DNA of 64,000 bases from CAKSQF01 sp963628435 (GTDB lineage Bacteria; Bacillota; Clostridia; Oscillospirales; CAG-272), in the NCBI GenBank assembly GCA_963628435.1, contig CAVGEY010000009.1, forward strand, positions 1-64,000, written 5' to 3'. The notes under the pieces are model-generated. The model ran no database searches. It saw nothing but the letters and a program-made list of their open reading frames with translations, and had not been told where the DNA came from. Each line of letters begins with the position of its first letter. Position 1 is the first letter of the stretch. This document shows positions 52,953-61,251 of the stretch, piece after piece. A program made the position numbers and the translations under genes.

Positions 52953-52988
52953 AAACGGGTGCCGATAATCGGTTCGGCATCCGTTTTT
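52953..52988 (+). terminator. Terminator of the Crp-controlled operon
   Basis: AAACGGGTGCCGA (52953-52965) pairs with TCGGCATCCGTTT (52974-52986), one wobble, followed by T residues. Confidence 0.88.
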
Positions 52989-53054
52989 GATTTTCGGCAT
53001 TCTGTAACTTTTTTTTGAAAAATTACCGTAATACCGCTTTTTTATTGTCCGTTG

Positions 53055-53063
53055 TGATATAAT
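53055..53063 (+). promoter_or_regulatory. Extended -10 promoter of the unknown membrane protein gene
   Basis: TGATATAAT with no good -35. Start site near 53070, which rules out translation from the ATG-less upstream extension and leaves a 63-nt leader before 53133. Confidence 0.6.
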
Positions 53064-53132
53064 TACAAAGTGAAAATGAATTTTCCGATTCCGGGACAGT
53101 TTGATTTTTACGGAAGGGAAGGCTTTCCGACA

Positions 53133-53834
53133 ATGAGAAAAATACTGAAATGGTTTGATAACTTTTGGTATCATTATAAATGGATAATAATCATCAGTTC
53201 TTTTTTTGCTGCGATATTTGCGATAGGTATTTATCAGATTGCGACACGCAGTGAATATGATTTGAAAATTGTGTATGCAGGCCCGTCGGTTCTTATTGAC
53301 GATGAAAAATCCGACGGTATCAAATCTGCTTTTGCCGGATTTATCGAAAAGGATATCACGGGCGACGGCAAAAAGACGGTTCTCCTGCATTCTTATTCGA
53401 TTGTGTCGGATAAACAGTTGGAAGAACTCAGAGATGAGGCAAAAAAAGACAATGACTTTGTTTATTACGATGTTTCGCTGAGAGACGATGCCGTAAGCAG
53501 CATATCAACGCTGCTTGTAACCGGAGAGGCTTCGATCTGCCTTTTCGACGAGTATGTCTATACTAAATTTTCAGATGAAGATTTGTTTGTTCCTCTTTCC
53601 GAAATACTCGGTTATAAACCCGATTATGCCGTAGATGATTATGCTGTAAAACTATCGGATACCGGCTTCGGAAAATATTTTACGGCACTTGATGCGATAG
53701 ACGGCGATACACTGATTTGTGTCAGAAAGCTGTCCTATCTTTCGGGCGCGGGAAAATCGGAAAGCTCAAAAAAAGAGCACGAACTTGCCGTCGAAACCTT
53801 CCGCAAAATTCTCGAATTTGAAAGCCCGAACTGA
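53133..53834 (+). CDS. Unknown single-pass membrane protein
   Basis: 233 residues. An aromatic-rich cytoplasmic start (WFDNFWYHYKW) leads to a TM helix at about 18-38 (IIIISSFFAAIFAIGIY) and an extracytoplasmic domain of about 190 residues. That domain starts YDLKIVYAGPSVLIDDE and has a GDGKKTVLLHSY segment, with an alternating strand-helix pattern that could be a periplasmic-binding-like fold. I do not recognise the family. The same layout (short Trp/Tyr-rich tail, one TM, alpha/beta domain) is common in clostridial hypothetical proteins. The start at 53133 is chosen because GGGAAGG precedes it and the promoter leaves no room for the upstream start at 53070. Confidence 0.7.
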   Translation: MRKILKWFDNFWYHYKWIIIISSFFAAIFAIGIYQIATRSEYDLKIVYAGPSVLIDDEKSDGIKSAFAGFIEKDITGDGKKTVLLHSYSIVSDKQLEELRDEAKKDNDFVYYDVSLRDDAVSSISTLLVTGEASICLFDEYVYTKFSDEDLFVPLSEILGYKPDYAVDDYAVKLSDTGFGKYFTALDAIDGDTLICVRKLSYLSGAGKSESSKKEHELAVETFRKILEFESPN

Positions 53835-53895
53835 TGCCGCAGTTTGAAATTCGCCACAAAGCAATATTTCGGTTGTCTATACCGCATGGCAATTC

Positions 53896-53925
53896 TGCAC
53901 AAAAAACAAAAAAATCTTTTGTGCA
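53896..53925. other. Inverted repeat upstream of the oligopeptide-binding protein gene
   Basis: TGCACAAAA at 53896-53904 and TTTTGTGCA at 53917-53925 around an A-rich 12-nt spacer. No T-run follows. It could be an operator or RNA hairpin. Confidence 0.35.
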
Positions 53926-53969
53926 ATGGTACAAATCGCAATTTTATTGAAATTTTGACCGTCAAACCA

Positions 53970-53998
53970 TTGATTAAAAAAAAAAAAGATGTTATAAT
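53970..53998 (+). promoter_or_regulatory. Promoter of the oligopeptide-binding protein gene
   Basis: TTGATT at 53970-53975, a 17-bp spacer made almost wholly of A, and TATAAT at 53993-53998. Confidence 0.8.
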
Positions 53999-54051
53999 AC
54001 CGAAGAGAAAATGTAACCGATACTTCTCAGAGTATTAAGGGGGAAATAGAC

Positions 54052-55965
54052 TTGAAAAAACTGATTGCAATAATGCTTTGTATCATCACAATCCTCTGCA
54101 CTTTTGCGGGCTGTGTGAAGAAGGAAGATCCGGGCGCCGAGATAAATGCGTATATGAAACGCCCGACGACATTTGATCCCGCCATCGCATACTCTGATCA
54201 GGCATCGGCGCAGTTCCTGTCCATGATATATCAGGGACTTTTTACGATTAACGAAAACGGATCGCTTGAAAAAGCGATGTGCAAGAGCTATACGGTTGAC
54301 GGCAATGTCATAGAGTTCAAGCTCAAAGACACCTGCTGGTCTGACGGTACCACTGTAGACGCCGATGACTACGTATACGCGTGGAAGAGAATCCTCAATC
54401 CCGAATTCTCATCCGAGGCGGCATCTCTCCTTTTCTATATAAAGAATGCCAAAGAGGTTAAAAACGGAGATGTTCCGATTGACAATCTCTGCCTGTATGC
54501 TTCGGGTACATCGATTATCAGAGTGGAACTTATCGATGAATCTTATGTCGATAAATTCATATATAATACCGCGAGCGTTGCTCTTTATCCGCTTCGTGAG
54601 GATGCCGTAAACAAGATCTCGGTAAGCGAGCCTTTCTATGACAGCAAAATCGATGAAAAGACAGGACTCAGCATACTTGACGGCAATAAATATCTTACCG
54701 ATTACAGCTGGAGCACACTTGCAACCATCCTCGTATCCTGCGGCCCGTTCTATGTTAAGAAGGTAGACTATTACCCCGAAAGCGGCAACTCGTCGGTACT
54801 TCTCGAGAGAAACAAATACTACTACCGCGATACAAGCGATACGAGCGACGATGCACTTCGTAAGGAAGTGAATCCGAACAGAGTTTATGTTGAGTTCTAT
54901 TCGACAAAGTCGACCGAATCCGCGGCAAAAGCCTATGAAGCGTATAACGCGGGTACACTCAGTGCGTTCAATGAACTTCCGATTCTTTATGATTCGAACC
55001 TTCCGCTTGCAAACAGAACGGCAAACGATGATGTTCATGATCTCAACGCAACCTATACGTATTACTTTAACCTGAGCAATCCGCTTTTTGAAAAAGCCGA
55101 AGTACGCAAAGCACTTTCCGCGGTTCTTGACCGTAATAAGATTGCGTCTATTGTCGTTTACGGCAAGGCGGCAACCGGTATTGTCAACGATAGCGTTTTC
55201 TATACAACCAAAAAGACATCCTTCCGCGAAAAAGCGGGTAATCTGCTCGGCTCGTCTATGACGATTGCCGAAGCGAAAGCCGCCATCACGGCGGCCGGTG
55301 CATCTACCGGATCGATTAAACTTACCGTTCGTGACGATGAGGCCGAAATCGCGGTTGCCGAATATGTTAAATCGGTCTGGGAACAGCTCGGATATACCGT
55401 TGAAATCGAGTCACTCGGTATTCAGTCGACACGTTTCTATCAGGTTACCGGTAAGAAAAACGACGAATATGATGTTCAGGCGGTTTATGAGGGCCTCACA
55501 AGAGACCTTTACCTTGAGAAATATAAATCGGGTGAGTTCGATGTAATCGGCGTTCAGTACAGCATGCTGTCAACCGATCCGTTCGCATCGCTTGCATCAT
55601 TCGCATCGAAGTATTCCGGAAACGCTTATGATTTCAGCGAATCTGCCGAAGAGTTTGACCCCATCAAACATATAACCGGCTACGACAGCGAAGAATACGG
55701 CGCGCTCATAACCGAATATCTCTCCGAGACCGACGAAGAAAAACGTGCGGAAATTCTCGTAAATGCCGAGAAACTCCTTATGGAAGATATGCCGGTTACA
55801 CCTCTCTACTTTATGCAGACCGGTTCGGTGAGCAGCAGCAGACTGACAGGTATTAAATACACATTTGACGGATTTACCGATTTTATTGACGCATCCGATA
55901 AAGATTATGTTTATGCGGTTGAAGCGGTAATCCTTCCCACAAGAAAGCACAGCTTTTTCGACTGA
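54052..55965 (+). CDS. Oligopeptide ABC transporter substrate-binding lipoprotein (OppA-like)
   Basis: 637 residues, family 5 solute-binding protein. The lipoprotein signal ends FAGC (Cys 21). Family motifs: RPTTFDPAIAYSDQA near 36, IYQGLFTINENGSL near 58, LKDTCWSDGTTVDADDYVYAWKRILNP near 89-115 (the W-SDG-x-PxTA-DV-x-SW-R type block), NLSNPLFEKAEVRKALSAVLDRNKI near 340-364, and a C-terminal DMPVTPLYF segment near 583. It starts with TTG, 7 nt after AAGGGGGA. No permease or ATPase gene is near, so it either serves a transporter elsewhere or senses peptides. It is monocistronic, with its own promoter and terminator. Confidence 0.92.
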   Translation: MKKLIAIMLCIITILCTFAGCVKKEDPGAEINAYMKRPTTFDPAIAYSDQASAQFLSMIYQGLFTINENGSLEKAMCKSYTVDGNVIEFKLKDTCWSDGTTVDADDYVYAWKRILNPEFSSEAASLLFYIKNAKEVKNGDVPIDNLCLYASGTSIIRVELIDESYVDKFIYNTASVALYPLREDAVNKISVSEPFYDSKIDEKTGLSILDGNKYLTDYSWSTLATILVSCGPFYVKKVDYYPESGNSSVLLERNKYYYRDTSDTSDDALRKEVNPNRVYVEFYSTKSTESAAKAYEAYNAGTLSAFNELPILYDSNLPLANRTANDDVHDLNATYTYYFNLSNPLFEKAEVRKALSAVLDRNKIASIVVYGKAATGIVNDSVFYTTKKTSFREKAGNLLGSSMTIAEAKAAITAAGASTGSIKLTVRDDEAEIAVAEYVKSVWEQLGYTVEIESLGIQSTRFYQVTGKKNDEYDVQAVYEGLTRDLYLEKYKSGEFDVIGVQYSMLSTDPFASLASFASKYSGNAYDFSESAEEFDPIKHITGYDSEEYGALITEYLSETDEEKRAEILVNAEKLLMEDMPVTPLYFMQTGSVSSSRLTGIKYTFDGFTDFIDASDKDYVYAVEAVILPTRKHSFFD

Positions 55966-56000
55966 TTGAATTTCAAGTCAGACAGGAATTGGAATAAAGA

Positions 56001-56035
56001 ACGAGGGGCGGGTTTTCACGCCCCTCGTATTTTTT
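56001..56035 (+). terminator. Terminator after the oligopeptide-binding protein gene
   Basis: ACGAGGGGCG pairs with CGCCCCTCGT around an 8-nt loop, followed by ATTTTTTG. It ends only 24 bp before the DUF4364 ATG. Confidence 0.93.
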
Positions 56036-56058
56036 GAAAATAAAACAGGAGGTAGCCG

Positions 56059-56607
56059 ATGGTAACACGTTTGTATGACAAAAACGAAATAAAAATATTT
56101 ATCCTTTTTATACTCAACAGTCTCAACCGACCGATGAAGTATGAGGATATCAATGACACGATAATGCAGGACGGTATTGTCGGCGGCCTTGATTTTGCCG
56201 ACTGTTTTGCCGATCTTATAGATGCCGGAAACATAAAAGAGGTCAAGGATGAAGACGACCTTTATTATGAGCTGACGCTTCAGGGAAAACAGGTAATAGA
56301 CAGCCTCCAAAACGATATACCGAAATCGGTACGTACTCAGGGCCTCAAATCGGCATTCAGACTTCTCGATTTCAAGGAAAGAGGATCCGAGATATCGGCA
56401 AATTATACTCTCCGCGATGACGGGAAGTATGATCTCTGCTGCAGCATAATAGATGAGAAACAGCTGTCTCTCGAGATTAAGCTGATAGTCGAAAGTTCAA
56501 ATCAGCTTGAACTTATGATGCATAATTTCGATGACAGACCGGAGGTAATGTATCGCGGCATCATAGCCCTGCTTACCGGCGACATTGAATATCTTCTCAA
56601 TGACTGA
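56059..56607 (+). CDS. DUF4364 family protein
   Basis: 182 residues. It is the clostridial DUF4364 family: an N-terminal winged-helix-like domain (KNEIKIFILFILNSLNRPMKYEDIND, then YYELTLQGKQVID) and a mixed C-terminal domain. It looks like a small transcription factor, but no target is known. AGGAGG lies 7 nt before the ATG. It follows the peptide-binding protein terminator directly, so it is either expressed by read-through or from a promoter hidden in the upstream 3' end. Confidence 0.85.
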   Translation: MVTRLYDKNEIKIFILFILNSLNRPMKYEDINDTIMQDGIVGGLDFADCFADLIDAGNIKEVKDEDDLYYELTLQGKQVIDSLQNDIPKSVRTQGLKSAFRLLDFKERGSEISANYTLRDDGKYDLCCSIIDEKQLSLEIKLIVESSNQLELMMHNFDDRPEVMYRGIIALLTGDIEYLLND

Positions 56608-56751
56608 CCGCCTTTTTGCCGCTGATTGTATAATTTTGCCTATTTTACGGCATAGTTACCAAAAACCTGTTCAAAAAAAATAATATAATTTGCGCAGTTT
56701 GTGTATTTATTTCTTTTGTATATAAAAAGTAACAAAGTTGTAAATAATCTA

Positions 56752-56779
56752 TTGACAAATGAAAAAATTGTGATATAAT
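56752..56779 (+). promoter_or_regulatory. Promoter of the sigma factor gene
   Basis: TTGACA at 56752-56757, 16-bp spacer, TATAAT at 56774-56779 with extended TG (TGATATAAT): one of the best promoters in the window. The remaining 56608-56751 DNA is AT-rich with no gene. Confidence 0.88.
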
Positions 56780-56844
56780 TGTTGAAAATTATAAAAGTAC
56801 GATTTTTATGTTGAAGTGGTATTCGACTTATTCCGTGGCAGCCG

Positions 56845-57429
56845 ATGAACGTGAAAAAGCAGAAAAAGAAAAGTACGAATGAGCGATTGATAAATGATAT
56901 TTTGTCCGAGATTAAGGACGGAAATGACAGCAGATTCGATGAACTTTGCAGATTGTATCGCCCGCTTGTCGAACGTTCCGCTCTGTCGGCAGCCGAAAGG
57001 TACTCCGGATACGGGGCGGAGGCCGATGACTTCAGGCAGGAATGCATACTTGCCCTTTATAATGCGGCAAAAAGCTATAATACCGAACAGACCGGCGTCA
57101 CATTCGGACTTTATGCCAAGATATGCCTGAGAAACAGAATCATATCGGTCGGCCGTAAACTTACAAAACGGACATCCTCTCTTAAATCCGATTCGACAAT
57201 ACCGGATGATGACGTAAGTCACGGTACGGATTATTCGGCATCATCACCCGAATATACTGTCACCGATGAAATGCTCGGCTGTTTTTCCGGATATGAAAGG
57301 GAAGTCTGGAAGCTCTATGTAAAAGGCTTTTCGTATTCGGATATGGCAATGAAACTTCAAAAAAGCGAAAAATCGATTGATAACGCAGTTTATCGTGTCC
57401 GCTCAAAACTTAAAAAAGCGGCGCGGTGA
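56845..57429 (+). CDS. Sigma-70 family RNA polymerase sigma factor (SigH-like)
   Basis: 194 residues. It has sigma region 2 (FDELCRLYRPLVERSA through DDFRQECILALYNAAKSYN, about 32-78; and FGLYAKICLRNRII, about 86-99, the -10 recognition helix) and region 4 (LGCFSGYEREVWKLYVKGFSYSDMAMKLQKSEKSI split about 145-180, then NAVYRVRSKLKKA). Regions 1 and 3 are missing, as in sigma-30/SigH and ECF-like factors. The phrase E-x-D-D-x-x-Q-E and the C-terminal K-S-x-D-N-A-x-x-R-x-x-x-K-L resemble SigH, which in Clostridia acts at the start of stationary phase and sporulation. The usual SigH neighbour rlmB is encoded close by, supporting this call. The SD is weak. Confidence 0.8.
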   Translation: MNVKKQKKKSTNERLINDILSEIKDGNDSRFDELCRLYRPLVERSALSAAERYSGYGAEADDFRQECILALYNAAKSYNTEQTGVTFGLYAKICLRNRIISVGRKLTKRTSSLKSDSTIPDDDVSHGTDYSASSPEYTVTDEMLGCFSGYEREVWKLYVKGFSYSDMAMKLQKSEKSIDNAVYRVRSKLKKAAR

Positions 57430-57438
57430 ATATATATG

Positions 57439-57497
57439 CCCCGATAGTTTAATGTAAAGCATCGGCAACGAGATGGCGGACAAATCCGCCTCGGGAC
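57439..57497 (+). other. Structured leader before the zinc-ribbon gene
   Basis: Hairpin GGCGGA-CAAA-TCCGCC (57475-57490) with possible outer pairing of CCCGA near 57440 to TCGGG near 57491, and an alternative CCGAT/ATCGG pair (57441-57465). A T-rich stretch follows at 57502-57521, so it could be the sigma gene terminator or an attenuator for the next gene. Confidence 0.45.
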
Positions 57498-57540
57498 AAA
57501 AATTCTTTATTTTTTTATTTTTCAAAGCGAGGTAAAACAA

Positions 57541-57822
57541 ATGTACCAGGACATCACATTGAAGTGCAAGGATTGCGGCAACGAGTTTGTATTCACAGCA
57601 GGTGAGCAGGAATTCTATGCTGAAAAGGGCTTCCAGAATCAGCCCCAGAGATGCAAGGCCTGCCGCGATGCAAAGAAGAATGCATCGAAGCCCCAGAGAG
57701 AAATGTTCACCGCAATTTGCGCAGACTGCGGCAAGGAATGCAAGATTCCTTTCCAGCCTTCAAACGACAGACCCGTATACTGCAGCGAATGCTTTGCGGC
57801 AAGAAGAGGAGAGCAGCGCTGA
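57541..57822 (+). CDS. Zinc-ribbon protein
   Basis: 93 residues with two four-cysteine zinc sites: CKDC and CKAC (about residues 9-12 and 38-41) and CADC and CSEC (about 60-63 and 80-83). The first half matches the probable zinc-ribbon domain zf-trcl (LKCKDCGNEFVFTAGEQEFY...RCKACRDAKK) and the second the KPVYC-type ribbon (IPFQPSNDRPVYCSECF). It is a common small clostridial protein of unknown function, probably binding nucleic acid. Lysine is AAG-biased and alanine GCA/GCC-biased, unlike neighbours, suggesting strong expression. Confidence 0.88.
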   Translation: MYQDITLKCKDCGNEFVFTAGEQEFYAEKGFQNQPQRCKACRDAKKNASKPQREMFTAICADCGKECKIPFQPSNDRPVYCSECFAARRGEQR

Positions 57823-57899
57823 GCAGCTGTCGGCAGGAGCCTATTCGTTAATTCGCTTGGCTGGATGGTGTGAGTGATTTCCTAATCATATAGACCGTC

Positions 57900-57935
57900 A
57901 GGGACGCATCGTAAGATGTGTCCCTTCTGTTTTTT
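57900..57935 (+). terminator. Terminator after the zinc-ribbon gene
   Basis: AGGGACGCATC pairs with GATGTGTCCCT (one wobble) around GTAA; TTTTTT follows. Confidence 0.9.
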
Positions 57936-57966
57936 CGGCTCTTTTTTACTTTGCGGAAAAAAACTA

Positions 57967-57995
57967 TGTACATTTTCTCTTAAGTATGATATAAT
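57967..57995 (+). promoter_or_regulatory. Promoter of the rlmB operon
   Basis: TGTACA at 57967-57972, 17-bp spacer, TATAAT at 57990-57995 with extended TG (TGATATAAT). Confidence 0.7.
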
Positions 57996-58060
57996 ATCAT
58001 TTGTGTAGTTATGCACTGTTGAACTGAGAACTTTTAATATATCCGAAGCGGAGAAAACAG

Positions 58061-58897
58061 ATGAATAATAAAAAAAACGGAAATTTTGAAAAAAGAAATA
58101 ATAATGATAAAAAAATAAAAGAGAAAAATTATAATTCCTCCGACATTCGGGAGGACGACGAAAACGAATATATATACGGTAGAAATGCCGTAATGGAAAT
58201 GCTGAAAAGCGGTAAAACGATAAATAAGCTTTTTGTAAGTCAGGGTGAGCATGAAGGCTCACTCAGCCTGATTGTTGCACAGGCTAAGGCCGCCGGAATA
58301 CCCATTGCCGCAACGGCAAAAGAAAAACTTGACATGATGTCAAACGGAGGAAACCATCAGGGAGTCGTTGCCTCTGCGGCGGCTGTCGAATATGTTGATC
58401 TTGACAGACTTTTCGAAATCTCCGATGAAAAAGGCGAGCCCCCCTTCTTCGTGATTTGCGACGGCGTCGAGGATCCTCATAATTTGGGAGCAATAATCAG
58501 ATCTGCAGAAGGAGCAGGCGTACACGGTATCATAATCGCAAAAAGAAGATGCTGCCCCGTGACCGCAACTGTCGCGAAGGCATCCGCCGGCGCAATAGAG
58601 CATATTGCCGTGGCACGTGTGTCGAATATCGCATCCGCGATTGATGAATTAAAAAAGCGGGGCGTATGGATATACGGTGCCGAAGCGGACGGAACAAATC
58701 TTTATAAGGCAGATCTGAAAGGTTCGGCGGCATTTGTCGTGGGGAGCGAAGGCAGCGGAATTTCACATATAGTGCGTGAAAAATGTGACTTTATGCTGTC
58801 GATACCCATGTACGGAAAGGTAAATTCCTTTAACGTTTCCTGCGCCGCGGCGGTAATTGTTTGCGCCGCCGCCAACGCGCGCAATTCGGATAAATAA
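58061..58897 (+). CDS. rlmB: 23S rRNA (guanosine-2'-O-)-methyltransferase RlmB
   Basis: 278 residues, SpoU/TrmH family with a trefoil-knot SAM site. It methylates the 2'-O of a P-loop guanosine in 23S rRNA (G2251 in E. coli). After an unusually Lys/Asn-rich, probably disordered N-terminal extension (1-35) come the substrate-binding domain (YIYGRNAVMEML) and the three SpoU motifs: DGVEDPHNLGAIIRSAEGAG near 129-148, VVGSEGSGIS near 226 and IPMYGKVNSFNVSCAAAV near 246-263. RlmB and TrmH relatives are hard to separate, but the YIxGxNAV start favours RlmB. It is 54 bp before the P-type-ATPase-like gene. Confidence 0.92.
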   Translation: MNNKKNGNFEKRNNNDKKIKEKNYNSSDIREDDENEYIYGRNAVMEMLKSGKTINKLFVSQGEHEGSLSLIVAQAKAAGIPIAATAKEKLDMMSNGGNHQGVVASAAAVEYVDLDRLFEISDEKGEPPFFVICDGVEDPHNLGAIIRSAEGAGVHGIIIAKRRCCPVTATVAKASAGAIEHIAVARVSNIASAIDELKKRGVWIYGAEADGTNLYKADLKGSAAFVVGSEGSGISHIVREKCDFMLSIPMYGKVNSFNVSCAAAVIVCAAANARNSDK

Positions 58898-58951
58898 CCG
58901 ATAATGTCGGATTTTATACTCATTTGATTTTTACCGAAAGGAGACAGCACA

Positions 58952-61153
58952 ATGGGCAGTGACGAAAAGAAAAACAGGGAAGCACCGAACGCCGACTCGC
59001 TTTTGCGCCGGCTTCGCTCAAATATAGGCAAGGAAAGCGAAAATTCCGAAAGCAATTCGCAAAATGACGAAAATGTATTGAAAAAAAGCGATGAAAACGA
59101 AGCCTCGATTGGCAAGCTGTCCACGGAAGACGCAAAAAAGATTACCCTCGAAGAATTTTACGGATACAGTCCGATAGTTCGGGACAGAGGCTCGAATGTT
59201 GATCATAGGGGACATTTTACCAAGAACCGCCCGATTCGAAAAATAAATGTCGATGAAAACGAATCTGCAGACGATACCGCGGTTGACGCCGAAACCGAAT
59301 TCAACTTGATGTCCATTTTCGGAATGGAAAAGAAGGAATCGCAAAGCGGCGACGATAATTCTGATAAATCGGATACAAAAGCCGAGAATCAGTACAATGA
59401 TGAGGTTTACGGCGATGAAAAAGGAAATGCCGTGCTTCGCCGGGATGTGAAAAACGAATTCACCGATGAATCGCAAACCGAAAAGATATTTGCCGGCTAC
59501 AAAAAGAAATATCTGAAATCTGCTTTGAATATTATCTGCTGTCTCTTTTTTGTTTTGTTTACCGCACTTATAGAATATCAGTCATTTCTGCCGTTTGAAC
59601 TTCCCGCGTTTTTTAATACTTCTTATTATCCGAAGGTCAGCGTTTTCCTTGAACTTCAGGTCATTGTTCTGATAGTTGCGCTAATGCCTAAGAATTATGC
59701 GGACGGATTTCGTCAGATTTTTCACGGCAGCGCAGATGAGAATACTTTTTTTGCGATTACCACGACAGTTGCAGCTGTTTATCTCGTATGTATGACATCT
59801 GTTTCGGGCGAAAACGATGTAAATCTGTTTGTTTTTCCCGCTGTTTTGTCGGCTTTTCTCGCTGCAATTTCCGATTTTGTCAGTCTCAAACGCGAAATCA
59901 ACGGTTTTTGTGTCATTTCAAGCAAAAAAGAAAAGCTGGCGCTTTACCGTAAAACGAGAAAAGAAGCCGAAAACGAAATCTATGAGATGTCGAAATATTT
60001 GCCCGAAAACAATAAGTTTATCGCGGTTGCGAAATCCGAACGGGTATCGGATTTCTATAAAAATATGAACACCGTGTCCGCGATTACAGACGGCATTAAA
60101 TTTCTGATTGCCGCCGGAATTTTGATTTCTCTCGCATTCGGAATCTATTCGTTTGTAAAACAGCATAATTTGACCGATTCACTCTTTTCGGCTTACGCGG
60201 TACTGATGACTGCATTGCCGTTTTCGGCATATTTTCTCTATTCTTATCCCCTTTATTGCCTTTCAAGACACGCCAGAAAGAGAAAAAGCGCAGTTATAGG
60301 CTCGCAGCCTCTCGAACAGTTCTCCGCTCCCGCAACGGTTACATTCTGCGATGATGATGTGTTCACCGAAAACGGCATAAAACTCAGCAGCGTCAAGACT
60401 TACGGCAAGATGCCGATGGATAAGCTTCTCAGAATTGCCGCCGCCGTGCTTTGTCCCACGGGAGGATCGCTCGGCAAAGTGCTTGAAAGCATAACCGAAT
60501 CATGCGACATTACCGATGATATGGAATATCTGAATGTCTATGATGACGGAATAGATGCCGCAGTTGACGGAAGCAGGGTACTTCTCGGATCATATCACTT
60601 TATTGTCAGAAATCATTTGACCATTCCGTACGATGAAGACATGGACAATGATACCGACGTTTTTATGTATATGTCAATCGGAAATGAGGTTGTCGCAAAA
60701 CTTCGGCTTTCGTATATTGCCAATCCCGAGTTCAAAAAGATAATGAAAAATCTCTTTTCGTCGGGACTCAGCGTTGCCGTTAAAACATTCGATCCGAATG
60801 TCGATTTGTCGCTTCTTTGCAGAACACTTGAACTTGATGAAAAGAATCCGATAAAAATCATACATACGCATAATCCGCTTGAGGTTTATGAGGTAAAGAA
60901 AACGGTAAACAGCACTCTTGTTTCGGTAGGCGGAATGAAGCAGCTTATGGAAACGCTGCATAGATGCAGCAGGACACGTCATGTCATAAGTATCTGCTCG
61001 GTTCTTGCGGTAATTTCAGAGATTGTTGCGGCAATAGTTATGGCCGTTGCAATGACGATGACCGATATAACGCAGATATCCTCGCTGTATATAATGCTTT
61101 ATCAGCTGTTCTGGATTCTGCCGCCTCTCGCAATTTCAAAATTTATGTCATGA
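58952..61153 (+). CDS. P-type ATPase-like membrane protein lacking catalytic motifs (pseudo-ATPase)
   Basis: 733 residues. Residues 1-185 are a disordered, acidic, Ser/Asn/Glu-rich tail. TM pairs at about 190-250 and 270-320 are followed by a cytoplasmic loop and a TM pair at about 380-435. Then LPFSAYFLYSYPLYCLSRHA and SAVIGSQPLEQFS line up with the CPCAL...RGILIKG-ALE region of P-type ATPases, and FCDDDVFTENG near 465 falls where DKTGTLTEG should be. Further on, VLLGSYHFI, EVVAKLRLSY and AVKTFDPN near 612 match vGn, G-x-i-x-l-x-D and mlTGD. The phosphorylation motif DKTGT, TGD and the GDGxND hinge are all missing, so ion pumping by the usual cycle is not expected. Family assignment is my pattern reading. 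It follows rlmB in one operon. Confidence 0.65.
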   Translation: MGSDEKKNREAPNADSLLRRLRSNIGKESENSESNSQNDENVLKKSDENEASIGKLSTEDAKKITLEEFYGYSPIVRDRGSNVDHRGHFTKNRPIRKINVDENESADDTAVDAETEFNLMSIFGMEKKESQSGDDNSDKSDTKAENQYNDEVYGDEKGNAVLRRDVKNEFTDESQTEKIFAGYKKKYLKSALNIICCLFFVLFTALIEYQSFLPFELPAFFNTSYYPKVSVFLELQVIVLIVALMPKNYADGFRQIFHGSADENTFFAITTTVAAVYLVCMTSVSGENDVNLFVFPAVLSAFLAAISDFVSLKREINGFCVISSKKEKLALYRKTRKEAENEIYEMSKYLPENNKFIAVAKSERVSDFYKNMNTVSAITDGIKFLIAAGILISLAFGIYSFVKQHNLTDSLFSAYAVLMTALPFSAYFLYSYPLYCLSRHARKRKSAVIGSQPLEQFSAPATVTFCDDDVFTENGIKLSSVKTYGKMPMDKLLRIAAAVLCPTGGSLGKVLESITESCDITDDMEYLNVYDDGIDAAVDGSRVLLGSYHFIVRNHLTIPYDEDMDNDTDVFMYMSIGNEVVAKLRLSYIANPEFKKIMKNLFSSGLSVAVKTFDPNVDLSLLCRTLELDEKNPIKIIHTHNPLEVYEVKKTVNSTLVSVGGMKQLMETLHRCSRTRHVISICSVLAVISEIVAAIVMAVAMTMTDITQISSLYIMLYQLFWILPPLAISKFMS

Positions 61154-61251
61154 TCAATCGAATGTGTATGTGCGCATACGATATACAAATATAAACAAAG
61201 CATTGCACATTTTTCAATTAAGGATGCCGCGCCGCGGTGTGAGGTGTTTCT

